NCBI RefSeq assembly: GCF_003014475.1
Contig: NZ_PYGJ01000012.1
Location: 62,001 to 126,000, forward strand
DNA: 64,000 nucleotides
Source of the DNA: Shimia abyssi
Lineage (GTDB): Bacteria > Pseudomonadota > Alphaproteobacteria > Rhodobacterales > Rhodobacteraceae
Direction: 5' to 3'
Shown here: in pieces, positions 53,257 through 62,586 of the stretch
Layout: each line of letters starts with the position of its first letter
Numbering within the stretch: position 1 is the stretch's first letter
Notes under the pieces: generated by a model
What the model was told of the DNA's origin: nothing
The model's database searches: none
What the model saw: the letters and a program-made list of their open reading frames with translations, nothing else
Made by a program: the position numbers and the translations under genes

Positions 53257-54072
53257 ATGGATATGAATGTTGTGGCCGAAAAGGGCCTCGTGCTGCTGGG
53301 ATGCGGCAAGATGGGGTCGGCCATGTTGCAGGGCTGGTTGGCGGATGGATTGCCTGCCACGAGCGTCTGGGTGCAAGATCCGTTTCCGAGCGATTGGGTG
53401 CAGGGCGCGGGCGTGCATGTGAACGCAGAGTTGCCCAAAGCGCCTGCGATTGTTCTGGTGGCCGTGAAGCCGCAGATGATGGCGGATGCGCTGCCGAGTT
53501 TACAGGCAATGGGCAATGGCGAGACTGTGTTTGTGTCTGTTGCTGCGGGCATTTCCATCGCAACTTATGAAGAGATGCTGGGTGAGCGAACGCCGATTGT
53601 TCGCGCGATGCCGAATACGCCAGCGGCTGTGGGCAAGGGGATCACGGCTGTGATTGGCAATGACCCGGCGGGCGAGGTCGGTGTTGCATTGGCAGGGGCG
53701 TTGTTGATGGCGGTTGGTCAGGTAGTCCGGCTTGACCGCGAAGCGCAAATGGATGCGGTCACGGGGGTCAGTGGGTCGGGTCCGGCCTACGTATTCCATT
53801 TGATCGAGACGCTGGCCGCCGCAGGAGAGACACAAGGATTGTCGCCCGAGATGGCCATGGCGCTGGCCAAGGCCACGGTGGCCGGAGCGGGGGCGCTGGC
53901 TGAAGCAGCAGACGAAAGCCCGGAGCAGTTGCGGGTGAATGTGACCAGCCCGAACGGCACAACACAGGCGGGGCTGGAAGTACTTATGGATCCGGCCAAG
54001 GGCCTGCCACCGTTGATGATCAAGACGGTTGGCGCCGCATCTGACCGCTCGCGGGAGCTGGCCAATGGATGA
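53257..54072 (+). CDS. proC: Pyrroline-5-carboxylate reductase
   Basis: A 271-residue NAD(P)H-dependent enzyme making proline from pyrroline-5-carboxylate. Nucleotide-binding GCGKMGSAML is near residues 16-25, VKPQMM near 70, RAMPNTPAAVG near 116 and GVSGSGPAYVF near 170. GGGGGA precedes the ATG at 53257; an in-frame extension is rejected. Its end overlaps the csaA-like start by eight bases. Confidence 0.95.
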   Translation: MDMNVVAEKGLVLLGCGKMGSAMLQGWLADGLPATSVWVQDPFPSDWVQGAGVHVNAELPKAPAIVLVAVKPQMMADALPSLQAMGNGETVFVSVAAGISIATYEEMLGERTPIVRAMPNTPAAVGKGITAVIGNDPAGEVGVALAGALLMAVGQVVRLDREAQMDAVTGVSGSGPAYVFHLIETLAAAGETQGLSPEMAMALAKATVAGAGALAEAADESPEQLRVNVTSPNGTTQAGLEVLMDPAKGLPPLMIKTVGAASDRSRELANG

Positions 54073-54403
54073 GATATCGTTTGATGATTTCCTGAAGGTG
54101 GATGTGCGGGTTGGCACGGTGGTGCGGGCTGAGCCCTATCCCGAGGCGCGCAAGCCCGCGATCAAAGTGTGGGTCGATTTTGGCGGTGATTTGGGGGAGA
54201 AAAAGACCTCGGCCCAGATCACCAAGCATTACACCCCGGCGGCCCTGATTGGGCGGCAAGTTATGGCAGTGGTGAATTTCCCGCCGCGTCAGATTGGTAA
54301 ATTTATGTCCGAGGTGTTGTTGTTGGGGCTGCCGGATGTTGATGGCGAAATCAAGCTGGCTGTGCCGGATGGCGATGTTCCAAACGGGGGGCGGATGCAT
54401 TGA
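54065..54403 (+). CDS. csaA: tRNA-binding-domain protein, CsaA-like chaperone
   Basis: A 112-residue OB-fold protein of the CsaA/tRNA_bind family, which binds peptides and assists Sec export in some bacteria. MDEISFDDFLKVDVRVGTVV, EARKPAIKVWVDFG and VVNFPPRQIGKFMSEVLLLG are typical. The ATG overlaps proC by eight bases, and its stop overlaps the TTG start of the next gene, so three genes are translationally linked. Confidence 0.88.
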   Translation: MDEISFDDFLKVDVRVGTVVRAEPYPEARKPAIKVWVDFGGDLGEKKTSAQITKHYTPAALIGRQVMAVVNFPPRQIGKFMSEVLLLGLPDVDGEIKLAVPDGDVPNGGRMH

Positions 54404-55359
54404 AAAAGGTTCTGTTCACACGCCCGATGCCCGAACCGGTGGTTAAGGAGGCGCGACAGTATTTTGATGTGACGATACGTCAGAGTAACCTACCGCTTAC
54501 AGGGAACGATCTGCGCAATGTTTTGCGGGACTATGATCTGGTGATGCCAACGCTGGGGGATATGTTTGATCGGCATGTCTTTGAAGATGTTGACGATCCG
54601 CGCTGTAAGGTGCTGGCGAATTTTGGGGTCGGGTATAATCACATTGATGTGGCCGCTGCCACCAAGGCTGGAATTGCAGTAAGCAACACGCCCGGCGCAG
54701 TGACAGATGCGACGGCGGATATTGCAGTAATGCTGATGCTGATGAGCGCACGTCGCGCGGGCGAGGGCGAGCGGCTGGTGCGTAGCGGTAACTGGGAAGG
54801 TTGGCATCCGACGCAAATGCTGGGTTTGCATATGTCGCGCAAGACCGTCGGTATCATCGGCATGGGCCGGATAGGGCAGGCGATTGCGCGGCGTTGTTTT
54901 TTTGGTTTCGGGATGACGGTGAAGTATTTCAACCGCTCAGCCAAGGGTATGGAATTTGACGCTGAACGCTGTGACACACTGGAAGATCTGGCTGGAAAGG
55001 TGGATTTTCTGGTCGCGGCGGTGCCCGGTGGGCCCGAGACCCGGGGCATGGTCAACGCGTCCGTGTTTGCCGCGATGCAGGCGCATGGGCGATTCATCAA
55101 TATCTCTCGCGGGGACGTGGTCGATGAACCCGCGTTGATCGAGGCCTTGCAAGAAGGGTTGATCGGCGGTGCTGGGCTGGACGTGTATGCGCAGGAACCG
55201 AAAGTCCCCGAAGCGTTGAAGGCGCTAGAGAACGTTGTGTTGTTGCCGCATCTTGGTACCGCAGCGCTGGAGGTGCGCACCTCGATGGGCATGATGGCGG
55301 TGGCCAATCTGGTGGCGTTTGATCAGGGCAAGGCGTTGCCAAATGAAGTTGAGGCGTAA
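54400..55359 (+). CDS. D-2-hydroxyacid dehydrogenase
   Basis: A 319-residue NAD(P)-dependent dehydrogenase of the glyoxylate/hydroxypyruvate reductase type. The Rossmann motif GMGRIGQAIA is near residue 153, catalytic Arg in ISRGDVVDE near 232, Glu in QEPKVPEA near 262 and His in LPHLGTA near 284. The start is TTG at 54400, overlapping the csaA stop (TTGA). Whether the substrate is glyoxylate, hydroxypyruvate or another acid is not shown. Confidence 0.88.
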   Translation: MKKVLFTRPMPEPVVKEARQYFDVTIRQSNLPLTGNDLRNVLRDYDLVMPTLGDMFDRHVFEDVDDPRCKVLANFGVGYNHIDVAAATKAGIAVSNTPGAVTDATADIAVMLMLMSARRAGEGERLVRSGNWEGWHPTQMLGLHMSRKTVGIIGMGRIGQAIARRCFFGFGMTVKYFNRSAKGMEFDAERCDTLEDLAGKVDFLVAAVPGGPETRGMVNASVFAAMQAHGRFINISRGDVVDEPALIEALQEGLIGGAGLDVYAQEPKVPEALKALENVVLLPHLGTAALEVRTSMGMMAVANLVAFDQGKALPNEVEA

Positions 55360-55430
55360 GTGATCCCGATTGCGCGGCGGTCCGGGGTCTTTGGTTTCAT
55401 CTGGCGCGACACAAAGATAGGGTAGCCCCT

Positions 55431-56216
55431 ATGGAATCGGCTTTGGATTATCACTCGGCGTTGGCACTGCTGGAATGGCAGGTGGAACTGGGCGTGACCG
55501 AGGCCATTCTGGACGCGCCGGTGGATCGTTATGAGACACCCAAGCAAGCGCCCAAGCCCAAAGCCGCACCATTGCCCGCTGATGATGCGCCCGTCGTTGT
55601 GGCCAAGCGCGAGGTTGACCCGGTGCAGGTCGCCAAGGAGGCGGCCAAGGGTGCCGGGGATCTGGATGCGCTGCGCGCTGCGATGGCAGCTTTTGAACAT
55701 TGTGAATTGAAGCGCGGCGCGCGCAATCTGGTCTTTGCCGATGGCAATCCGGCGGGGCGGGTGATGATCATTGGTGAGGCTCCGGGACGTGACGAGGACC
55801 GTGAAGGTAAACCATTTGTCGGGCGCGCGGGTGTATTGCTGGACAAGATGCTGGCGGCGATTGACATGGGGCGGGATGTGCCGCTGTCCAAGGATGCGGT
55901 TTACATCACCAATGTGCTGCCATGGCGTCCGCCGCAGAACCGAGACCCAAAACCCGAAGAAATTGCCATGTTGCGCCCGTTTCTGGAGCGCCATGTGGAG
56001 ATTGTGGCCCCGGATGTGATTGTGCTGATGGGGAATATCAGCTGTGACGCGGTGTTGGGGCGACGTGGTATCACGCGGCTGCGCGGCAACTGGCAAGAAG
56101 CGTTTGGCAAGCCGGTGATACCGATGTTTCACCCGGCCTATTTGTTGCGACAACCAAACGCAAAGCGCGAGGCGTGGGCCGATTTGTTGAGTCTGAAGGC
56201 TAAATTGGGCGAGTAA
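55431..56216 (+). CDS. Uracil-DNA glycosylase family 4-like, lacking Fe-S cysteines
   Basis: A 261-residue uracil-DNA glycosylase. Motif A is GEAPGRDEDREGKPFVG near residues 118-134 and the HPAYLLR motif near 228. Family 4 enzymes bind a 4Fe-4S cluster with four Cys, but here only one of the four positions is Cys: FEHCELK keeps one, and the others read Phe, Trp (LPWRPPQNRDP) and Leu (MLRPFL). The first 80 residues are a low-complexity Pro/Lys/Ala linker region. Function as a uracil glycosylase is likely, with the cluster lost or replaced. Confidence 0.85.
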   Translation: MESALDYHSALALLEWQVELGVTEAILDAPVDRYETPKQAPKPKAAPLPADDAPVVVAKREVDPVQVAKEAAKGAGDLDALRAAMAAFEHCELKRGARNLVFADGNPAGRVMIIGEAPGRDEDREGKPFVGRAGVLLDKMLAAIDMGRDVPLSKDAVYITNVLPWRPPQNRDPKPEEIAMLRPFLERHVEIVAPDVIVLMGNISCDAVLGRRGITRLRGNWQEAFGKPVIPMFHPAYLLRQPNAKREAWADLLSLKAKLGE

Positions 56217-56351
56217 TCGGCGTGGGAAACGCTTAAAACAGCGGCAAATGCTCACAGTTTCGTCAATGCCTGTGGTTGCGCCGAAGGGTCCTCTTGCATC
56301 TGGGGGCGCTTCGGGGTCAGCCTGTTATCAAATTGGACCAATGGAGGCAGG

Positions 56352-56885
56352 ATGAGCGACGAGAGAGAGTTCATTCCGGTGAGGATTGCCGTGTTGACGG
56401 TGAGTGACACGCGGTCGCTGGAGGATGACAAATCGGGCGATACGTTGGTGGCGCGGATTGAGGATGCCGGGCATGTGATGGCGGCGCGCGATATCGTCAA
56501 AGATGATCGCGCAGCCATTGCGGACAAGCTGCGCGGATGGTGCGCGGATGACGGTGTTGACGTGATTATCTCGACCGGAGGTACCGGGTTGACCGGGCGC
56601 GACGTGAGTGTCGAAGCGCATAGGGATGTGTATGAAAAAGAAATCGATGCCTTTGGCACGATTTTTACCATGGTTTCGATGCAGAAAATCGGCACCAGCG
56701 CCATTCAGAGCCGCGCCACGGGCGGGGTTGCGCAGGGCACGTATCTGTTTGCCCTGCCGGGCAGTCCCGGCGCGTGCAAGGATGCGTGGGACGAGATCCT
56801 GAAGCGGCAGTTGGACTATCGGCACAGCCCGTGCAATTTCGTGGAAATCATGCCGCGCCTGGACGAGCATATGCGGCGCAAGTAG
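56352..56885 (+). CDS. moaB: Molybdenum cofactor biosynthesis protein B
   Basis: A 177-residue MoaB/MogA-fold protein acting in molybdopterin adenylylation or its regulation. ISTGGTGLTGRDVS near residues 74-87 and LPGSPGACKDAWDE near 137 are the nucleotide/pterin-binding motifs. GTGCACTTTGCAC-like Cys features are absent. Length fits MoaB. It is monocistronic as far as can be seen; no other molybdenum genes are in the window. Confidence 0.9.
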   Translation: MSDEREFIPVRIAVLTVSDTRSLEDDKSGDTLVARIEDAGHVMAARDIVKDDRAAIADKLRGWCADDGVDVIISTGGTGLTGRDVSVEAHRDVYEKEIDAFGTIFTMVSMQKIGTSAIQSRATGGVAQGTYLFALPGSPGACKDAWDEILKRQLDYRHSPCNFVEIMPRLDEHMRRK

Positions 56886-57028
56886 TGCTTTTGGTGAATT
56901 CGACCGAAAAAATCGTTTTTTTGTGACGGAATTTGCAGGGCAACCCGTATAAGTCTTGAGTTGATTTGGCAATTTCGCTCCTCCGCCATTAGGTTTGTGG
57001 GGGACGCGTCGATTGGAGAGGCCGACAT

Positions 57029-58483
57029 ATGCGGTTTATGCGACAGAGCTTAACAGGGCTTTTTCTGCTTTCCCTGACGCTTGGGCTGTTGGGGGTTGCC
57101 GGGTCGATGATCTTTGACGCGATCGAGGCGCGGTTCGCTGATGATAGCAGCGGCCCACCCGCCCGAGAGCGCGTGTTTACAGTGAATGTGGTGACGGCGG
57201 AGCCGGGAACAGTTGCGCCTGAGCTGGTGGCGTTTGGTGAAATCCAGAGCCGCCGGAGCCTTGAGATCAGGGCGGCGGCCGCGGGTACAATTGTAAAGCT
57301 GTCAGAGGATTTTGAAGAAGGCGCTGAGGTGCGCCCCGGTGAGGTGTTGGTTCAGGTTGACCCGACCAAGGCACGCTATGCGTTGGAGCGGGTCAGCAGC
57401 GATATGCTGGACGCCGAGGCCGAGGAGCGCGACGCGATCCGCACGCTGGAACTGGCGTTAGACGAGTTGGACGCCGCCGAGGCGCAGCTGGATCTGCGGA
57501 CCAAGGCGTTTGAGCGGCAAGTGGATTTGCGCGAACGCGGTGTTGGTACGGCGGCTGCGGTTGAGACCGCTGAGCTGGCGCAGTCAGGTGCGCGGCAGGC
57601 GGTTTTGTCAAATCGGCGCGCGCTGGCACAGGCCGAGGCGCGCGTGGATCAGGCGGACACGCGGCTTGCGCGCACCCGGATCGCGCTGGCCGAAGCGCAG
57701 AAGGATCTGGAAGATACCGTTATCACAGCAGATTTCGCCGGCACATTGTCAGAGGTGAGCGCGGTCGAGGGCGGGCTTGTTTCGATGAACGAAAAGCTGG
57801 CGCAGCTGATTGACGCCAAGGCATTGGAAGTGGCGTTCCGGGTGTCGACGCCACAATATGCGCGGCTGTTGGATGGCGACAATCGATTGCATCAGTCCGA
57901 AGTTAAGGTTTCGCTTGATGTGATGGGATCGGATTTGACCGCGACAGGCGTGATTACGCGAGATGCGGCGGCGGTGGGCGAAGGTCAGACAGGCCGGGTT
58001 CTGTTTGCACGGCTGGATGGGGCACGGGGCCTAAAACCCGGAGATTTTGTTACTGTGCGCGTGACTGAGCCGGAGTTGCAGCGAGTTGTGAAGCTGCCCG
58101 CGTCGGCGCTGGATGCGGCGGGGCGTGTGCTTGTCGTGGGCGAGGGCAACCGTTTGGAGGCGTTGGAGGTGCGGCTGTTGCGGCGGCAGGGCGACAGTGT
58201 GTTGGTGCGCGGGCAGGGATTGCCGGGGCGTCAGGTGGTGTCACGACGTACGCCTTTGCTGGGCGAAGGGATCGCGGTTAAGCCGGTGACCAACACAGGC
58301 GGCCCGATTGAGGCCCCCGCGATGGTATCATTGAGCGATGAGGATCGGGCGAAATACGTGGCGTTTGTCGAGGGCAATCAGCGGATGCCGGAGAATGTCA
58401 AAAAACGCCTGATTGCGCAGTTGAACCAACCTGAGGTGCCAGCGCAGATGATTGAGCGGCTTCAGGGCCGGATGGGGGGCTAG
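57029..58483 (+). CDS. RND efflux periplasmic adaptor subunit
   Basis: A 484-residue membrane-fusion protein. An N-terminal hydrophobic anchor (LTGLFLLSLTLGLLGVAGSMIF) is followed by a biotinyl-lipoyl-like domain (SLEIRAAAAGTIVKLSEDFEEG, VLVQVDPTK), a long helical hairpin with Ala/Glu/Arg repeats between about 115 and 240, and beta-barrel domains. It spans the periplasm between permease and channel. ATGs at 57029 and 57038 are both possible. It is three bases upstream of the permease. Confidence 0.9.
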   Translation: MRFMRQSLTGLFLLSLTLGLLGVAGSMIFDAIEARFADDSSGPPARERVFTVNVVTAEPGTVAPELVAFGEIQSRRSLEIRAAAAGTIVKLSEDFEEGAEVRPGEVLVQVDPTKARYALERVSSDMLDAEAEERDAIRTLELALDELDAAEAQLDLRTKAFERQVDLRERGVGTAAAVETAELAQSGARQAVLSNRRALAQAEARVDQADTRLARTRIALAEAQKDLEDTVITADFAGTLSEVSAVEGGLVSMNEKLAQLIDAKALEVAFRVSTPQYARLLDGDNRLHQSEVKVSLDVMGSDLTATGVITRDAAAVGEGQTGRVLFARLDGARGLKPGDFVTVRVTEPELQRVVKLPASALDAAGRVLVVGEGNRLEALEVRLLRRQGDSVLVRGQGLPGRQVVSRRTPLLGEGIAVKPVTNTGGPIEAPAMVSLSDEDRAKYVAFVEGNQRMPENVKKRLIAQLNQPEVPAQMIERLQGRMGG

Positions 58484-58486
58484 ACC

Positions 58487-61400
58487 ATGCGGGAGCTTGG
58501 GGAACGCGCCGGGGGTATTCTGTCGTATTTCACGCGCCACGCCACGGCGGCGAACCTGCTGTTGGTGGTGCTGATCATTGCCGGGCTGGTGGCGTTTCCA
58601 CGAATGCGGGCGCAGTTTTTCCCAGATGTGATTATTGACAATGTCACCGTCAGTGTTGCGTGGGAAGGGGCCGGCGCGGAAGATGTGGATGCGGCCATTG
58701 TGCAGGTTATGGAGCCTGCGATGTTGGCGGTTGAGGGTGTTGAGAGCACCTCGTCCCGTTCGACCGAAGGTAACGCGCGCATCACCATGGAGTTCGAGCC
58801 CGGCTGGGACATGGCGCGGGCCACGGATGATGTGCAAGTCGCGGTTGATGCGGTGACAACCCTGCCGGATGAGGCAGAGGACCCGGTGGTGCGGCGCGGG
58901 CGCTGGCGTGATCGAGTGACGGATGTGGTGATCACCGGAACGGTGGAGATCGACCAGATCGCGCGCTTTGCGGACGAATATGTCGCGCGCCTATATGCCG
59001 AAGGGGTCACGCGCACTACAATTCGCGGGCTGGCCGAACGGGAGACATTGGTCGAGGTGAGCTCGGTCGAATTGATCACCCATGATATTTCCATTGCCGA
59101 GATTTCCGCAGCCATTGCGGAAGAGGTAAATGCAGACCCGGCAGGTGATGTGACAGGCGCGTTTGCGCGGGTGCGCACGGGTGTTGAAAAACGTGCGCCC
59201 GATGAGATTGCGGGGATTGTTCTGCGGTCTAACCCGGACGGAACCAAGCTGCGCGTGGGCGATGTTGCCACCATTCGGGTAGAAGGTGTGAACCGCAACC
59301 GGTCCTATTTCGTGGGCGAAAACCCGGCGATTTCGATCCGGGTGGATCGGTCGGACAAGGGCGATGCGATCAGCATTCAGGAAACTGTCGAAAAGGTCAG
59401 CGCCGAGATGCAGGCGACCCTGCCGCAAGGGGTGGATATCCAGCTGATCCGTACACGCGCCGAGGCGATAACGGGGCGTTTGAACCTGCTTTTGGACAAC
59501 GGATTGATGGGGCTGGGGCTGGTCATCATTCTGTTGTTCCTGTTCCTGAATGCGCGCATTGCTTTCTGGGTTGCGGCGGGCATTCCAACCGCGATGCTGG
59601 CAGCGATTGCGTTAATGTATGTGGGCGGTTTGACGATCAACATGATCTCGCTGTTTGCGTTGATCATCACGTTGGGGATCGTGGTGGATGACGCCATTGT
59701 TGTGGGCGAACACGCCGATGCGCGCGCGCGACGTTTGGGCGAGGGGCCTTATGTGGCGGCTGAAAACGCGGCGCGGCGGATGTCGATGCCGGTGTTCAGC
59801 TCGACCTTAACGACGATCATTGCGTTTTTCGGGCTGACTGTGATTTCGGGCCGGTTTGGTGATTTGATCGCGGATATTCCATTCACGGTGATTGCGGTGC
59901 TGGCCGCGTCGCTGGTGGAGTGTTTTCTGATCCTGCCCAATCACATGGCCCATGCATTGAAGCATCAGGCCAAGGAACATTGGTACGATATCCCGAGCCG
60001 GGTGGTAAATCGCGGCTTTCGCTGGTTTCGCGAGGCGGTGTTCCGCCGTTTGATGTGGCTGGTGGTCAAGATGCGCTATCCGGTGATGGCCGGCGTTGTG
60101 GTGATCTTGTCAACGCAGATGGTGCTGTTCATTGGTGGCGATGTGAAATGGCGGTTCTTTAACGCGCCCGAGCGCGGATCGGTGACCGGGAACTTTGCGA
60201 TGCTGCCCAGTGCGACACGCGAAGACAGTCTTGCGATGATGCGCGAAATGCAGCGCGCGACAGAGGCGCTGGGCAAGGAATACGAAGAACGCCACGGGCG
60301 CAATCCGCTGGATTATGTGATTGCAGAGATTGGTGGCAATTCGGGGCGGTCGCTGCCGGGATCAGAGTCGCTTGACCCGGATCTGCTGGGCGGTATCGCG
60401 ATTGAGTTGATTGATGCGGATTTGCGGCCCTATTCCAGTTTTGCCTTTGTGGGCGAGTTGCAGGACCGGGTGGCGCGCCATCCACTGGTCGAGACAATCT
60501 CGTTCCGCGGTTGGCGGTCCGGGCCGGGCGGCGACGCGCTGGATGTGCAGTTTTACGGGGCGGACAGCGATACGCTGAAGGCGGCGAGCGAGGCGTTGAA
60601 GACGGCGCTGGAAGAGTTTGCGGAAGTGTCCGCGATAGAAGACAACCTGAGTTATGACAAAGAAGAGCTGATCCTTGAGTTGACGCCGCAGGGGCAGGCG
60701 CTTGGGTTCAGTATTGATGGGCTGGGCCGGGTGCTGCGCCATCGTCTGAACGGGCTCGAGGCCGCGACATATCCAGATGGGCCAAGGAGCGCGAGCATTC
60801 GTGTGGAACTGCCTGAGGGCGAGTTGACGGCAGATTTTCTGGAGGGGAGCCTGATGCGCACCCCGGCTGGGGAATATGTGCCGCTGGCTGATTTGGTGAC
60901 GGTGCAGAGCCGAACCGGATTTTCCACGGTGCGGCGCGAAAACGGGCTTCGGTTGATCAACGTCACGGGGGATATTTCAGAGGATGACCCGGCCCGCGCC
61001 GAGCTTATCATGGAGCGGTTGCAGGAGGATATCCTGCCCACGATTGCCAGTGAGAAACAGATTGAGTGGGAGATGGCCGGACTGGCGGAGCAGGAAAACA
61101 CGTTCCTGACCGACGCGCGCAATGGTCTGATCCTGTGTTTGACGGGGATATACCTTGTGCTGGCTTGGGTGTTTTCCAGCTGGACCCGGCCCATGGTGGT
61201 GATGGCCATCATTCCGTTTGGGTTGGTTGGCACGATCTATGGGCATTACATGCATGGCGTGCCGCTGAGCATGTTCACGGTTATTGGTCTCATTGGGATG
61301 ACCGGGATTATCATCAACGATTCCATTGTGCTGGTAACGACAATTGACGATTACGCCAGGGATCGCGGGATATTTCAGGCGATTATCGAAGGCACGGCAG

Positions 61401-61879
61401 ACCGATTGCGGCCTGTGTTCCTGACCACGGCGACCACCGTGCTGGGTCTTGCGCCCCTGTTGTTTGAACGTAGCCAGCAGGCGCAGTTCCTGAAGCCGAC
61501 CGTGATCACGCTGGTTTATGGGTTGGGCTTTGGCATGGTGCTGGTGCTGATTGTGGTGCCTGCATTGATCGCGATGCAATCGGATGTTGCGCGACAGGTG
61601 ACGGCGATGCGGCGTGGATTGCACGCGCCGGGGCTGCGTGGCGTGTTGATTGCGGCATGGGGCGCAGTACTGGGGTGGCTGGCGGTGACGTTGGGCTGGA
61701 CAGTGTTGACGGGCGGAATGCACCCTGAATTGCTGGCCTTGGTGCCTGCGTTGAACGTGGTTCAAGGGGTAGCACCAACGGTGGCGGTCTTTGCGCTAGG
61801 AGCTTTGGTGATTTCGGTTGCCGCGTATGTTCTGGGTGGGTTCGGTGTACTGGTCGCGCGCCGTCGCCGCGCGGCTTGA
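58487..61879 (+). CDS. RND efflux permease
   Basis: A 1130-residue inner-membrane proton antiporter of the AcrB superfamily with twelve membrane helices and two large periplasmic loops. The TM4 Asp pair is in GIVVDDAIVVGE near 400. The TM10 position held by Lys in AcrB lies in IIINDSIVLV, as in other non-HAE1 members. After TM12 an extra tail of about 80 residues has two or three further hydrophobic segments (GVLIAAWGAVLGWLAVTLGW, AVFALGALVISVAAYVLGGFG). Substrate is unknown; no channel gene adjoins. Confidence 0.9.
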   Translation: MRELGERAGGILSYFTRHATAANLLLVVLIIAGLVAFPRMRAQFFPDVIIDNVTVSVAWEGAGAEDVDAAIVQVMEPAMLAVEGVESTSSRSTEGNARITMEFEPGWDMARATDDVQVAVDAVTTLPDEAEDPVVRRGRWRDRVTDVVITGTVEIDQIARFADEYVARLYAEGVTRTTIRGLAERETLVEVSSVELITHDISIAEISAAIAEEVNADPAGDVTGAFARVRTGVEKRAPDEIAGIVLRSNPDGTKLRVGDVATIRVEGVNRNRSYFVGENPAISIRVDRSDKGDAISIQETVEKVSAEMQATLPQGVDIQLIRTRAEAITGRLNLLLDNGLMGLGLVIILLFLFLNARIAFWVAAGIPTAMLAAIALMYVGGLTINMISLFALIITLGIVVDDAIVVGEHADARARRLGEGPYVAAENAARRMSMPVFSSTLTTIIAFFGLTVISGRFGDLIADIPFTVIAVLAASLVECFLILPNHMAHALKHQAKEHWYDIPSRVVNRGFRWFREAVFRRLMWLVVKMRYPVMAGVVVILSTQMVLFIGGDVKWRFFNAPERGSVTGNFAMLPSATREDSLAMMREMQRATEALGKEYEERHGRNPLDYVIAEIGGNSGRSLPGSESLDPDLLGGIAIELIDADLRPYSSFAFVGELQDRVARHPLVETISFRGWRSGPGGDALDVQFYGADSDTLKAASEALKTALEEFAEVSAIEDNLSYDKEELILELTPQGQALGFSIDGLGRVLRHRLNGLEAATYPDGPRSASIRVELPEGELTADFLEGSLMRTPAGEYVPLADLVTVQSRTGFSTVRRENGLRLINVTGDISEDDPARAELIMERLQEDILPTIASEKQIEWEMAGLAEQENTFLTDARNGLILCLTGIYLVLAWVFSSWTRPMVVMAIIPFGLVGTIYGHYMHGVPLSMFTVIGLIGMTGIIINDSIVLVTTIDDYARDRGIFQAIIEGTADRLRPVFLTTATTVLGLAPLLFERSQQAQFLKPTVITLVYGLGFGMVLVLIVVPALIAMQSDVARQVTAMRRGLHAPGLRGVLIAAWGAVLGWLAVTLGWTVLTGGMHPELLALVPALNVVQGVAPTVAVFALGALVISVAAYVLGGFGVLVARRRRAA

Positions 61880-62003
61880 CCAGGCCGGAATGATCCGGAT
61901 AACAAGGGATGGAAAGAGGAGTGCTCTGCCAGTGACCAAGTAAGAGAACAGATTGTTTTTCAGCCTGTCGAGCTGATTGGTTCCCTTACATCTGGAGCAC
62001 CTG

Positions 62004-62531
62004 ATGCATCCTATTATCTATGACGTTGCTGTCTCTCTTGACGACTATATTTGCGATCCCGGCGGGGACGTTTCACAATTTACTCATGACGGTGAGGTGG
62101 TCGAAGACTATCAACAGCGCCTTGCGGGGTATGCCAGTGCCATAATGGGGCGGGCCACTTATGAGATTGGCTATGCGCATGGAATGCAACCCGGGCAGAA
62201 CCCGTATCCGCACATGTCGACCTTTGTCTTTTCGGACAGCCTGAAGGTGCCGGAGAACTGCGAAATCAGTGTGTTGGCGCGAGCAGCGCAAGACGAGGTT
62301 TTGCGACTAAAAGCGCAAGGTGACGGGCCGATTTATCTGTGCGGTGGCGGCGTGTTTGCCGGGGCCTTGCTGCGGGATCGGTTGATTGATCGCGTGATTT
62401 TTAAACGCGCGCCTGTCGTGCTGGGCGGCGGGGTTCCGGTGTTTTCCGGGATATCCGAACCGGTCCGGTTGAAGCGGATTTCCAGCCGCGGCTATGACAA
62501 TGGCTATGTTCTGGAGACGTTTGAGACCTGA
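62004..62531 (+). CDS. RibD C-terminal/dihydrofolate-reductase-fold protein
   Basis: A 175-residue protein of the RibD-C superfamily, which contains NADPH-dependent reductases. Motifs are MHPIIYDVAVSLDDYICD, AIMGRATYEIG near 48, GPIYLCGGGVFAGALLRDRLID near 107 and PVVLGGGVPVF. GGAG seven bases before the ATG at 62004 supports that start; an upstream in-frame extension is rejected. The actual substrate, pteridine or other, is unknown. Confidence 0.85.
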   Translation: MHPIIYDVAVSLDDYICDPGGDVSQFTHDGEVVEDYQQRLAGYASAIMGRATYEIGYAHGMQPGQNPYPHMSTFVFSDSLKVPENCEISVLARAAQDEVLRLKAQGDGPIYLCGGGVFAGALLRDRLIDRVIFKRAPVVLGGGVPVFSGISEPVRLKRISSRGYDNGYVLETFET

Positions 62532-62586
62532 GATCACCTGCGATCAGGCCGGGTGCGCATCAGCGCGCCCGTGCCTGTTCGGATGA

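Noticed and set aside
55323-56255. A 310-codon frame on the minus strand over the uracil glycosylase
   Set aside because: It is antisense to a gene with clear motifs and is rich in His, Arg and Gln without any recognised pattern.
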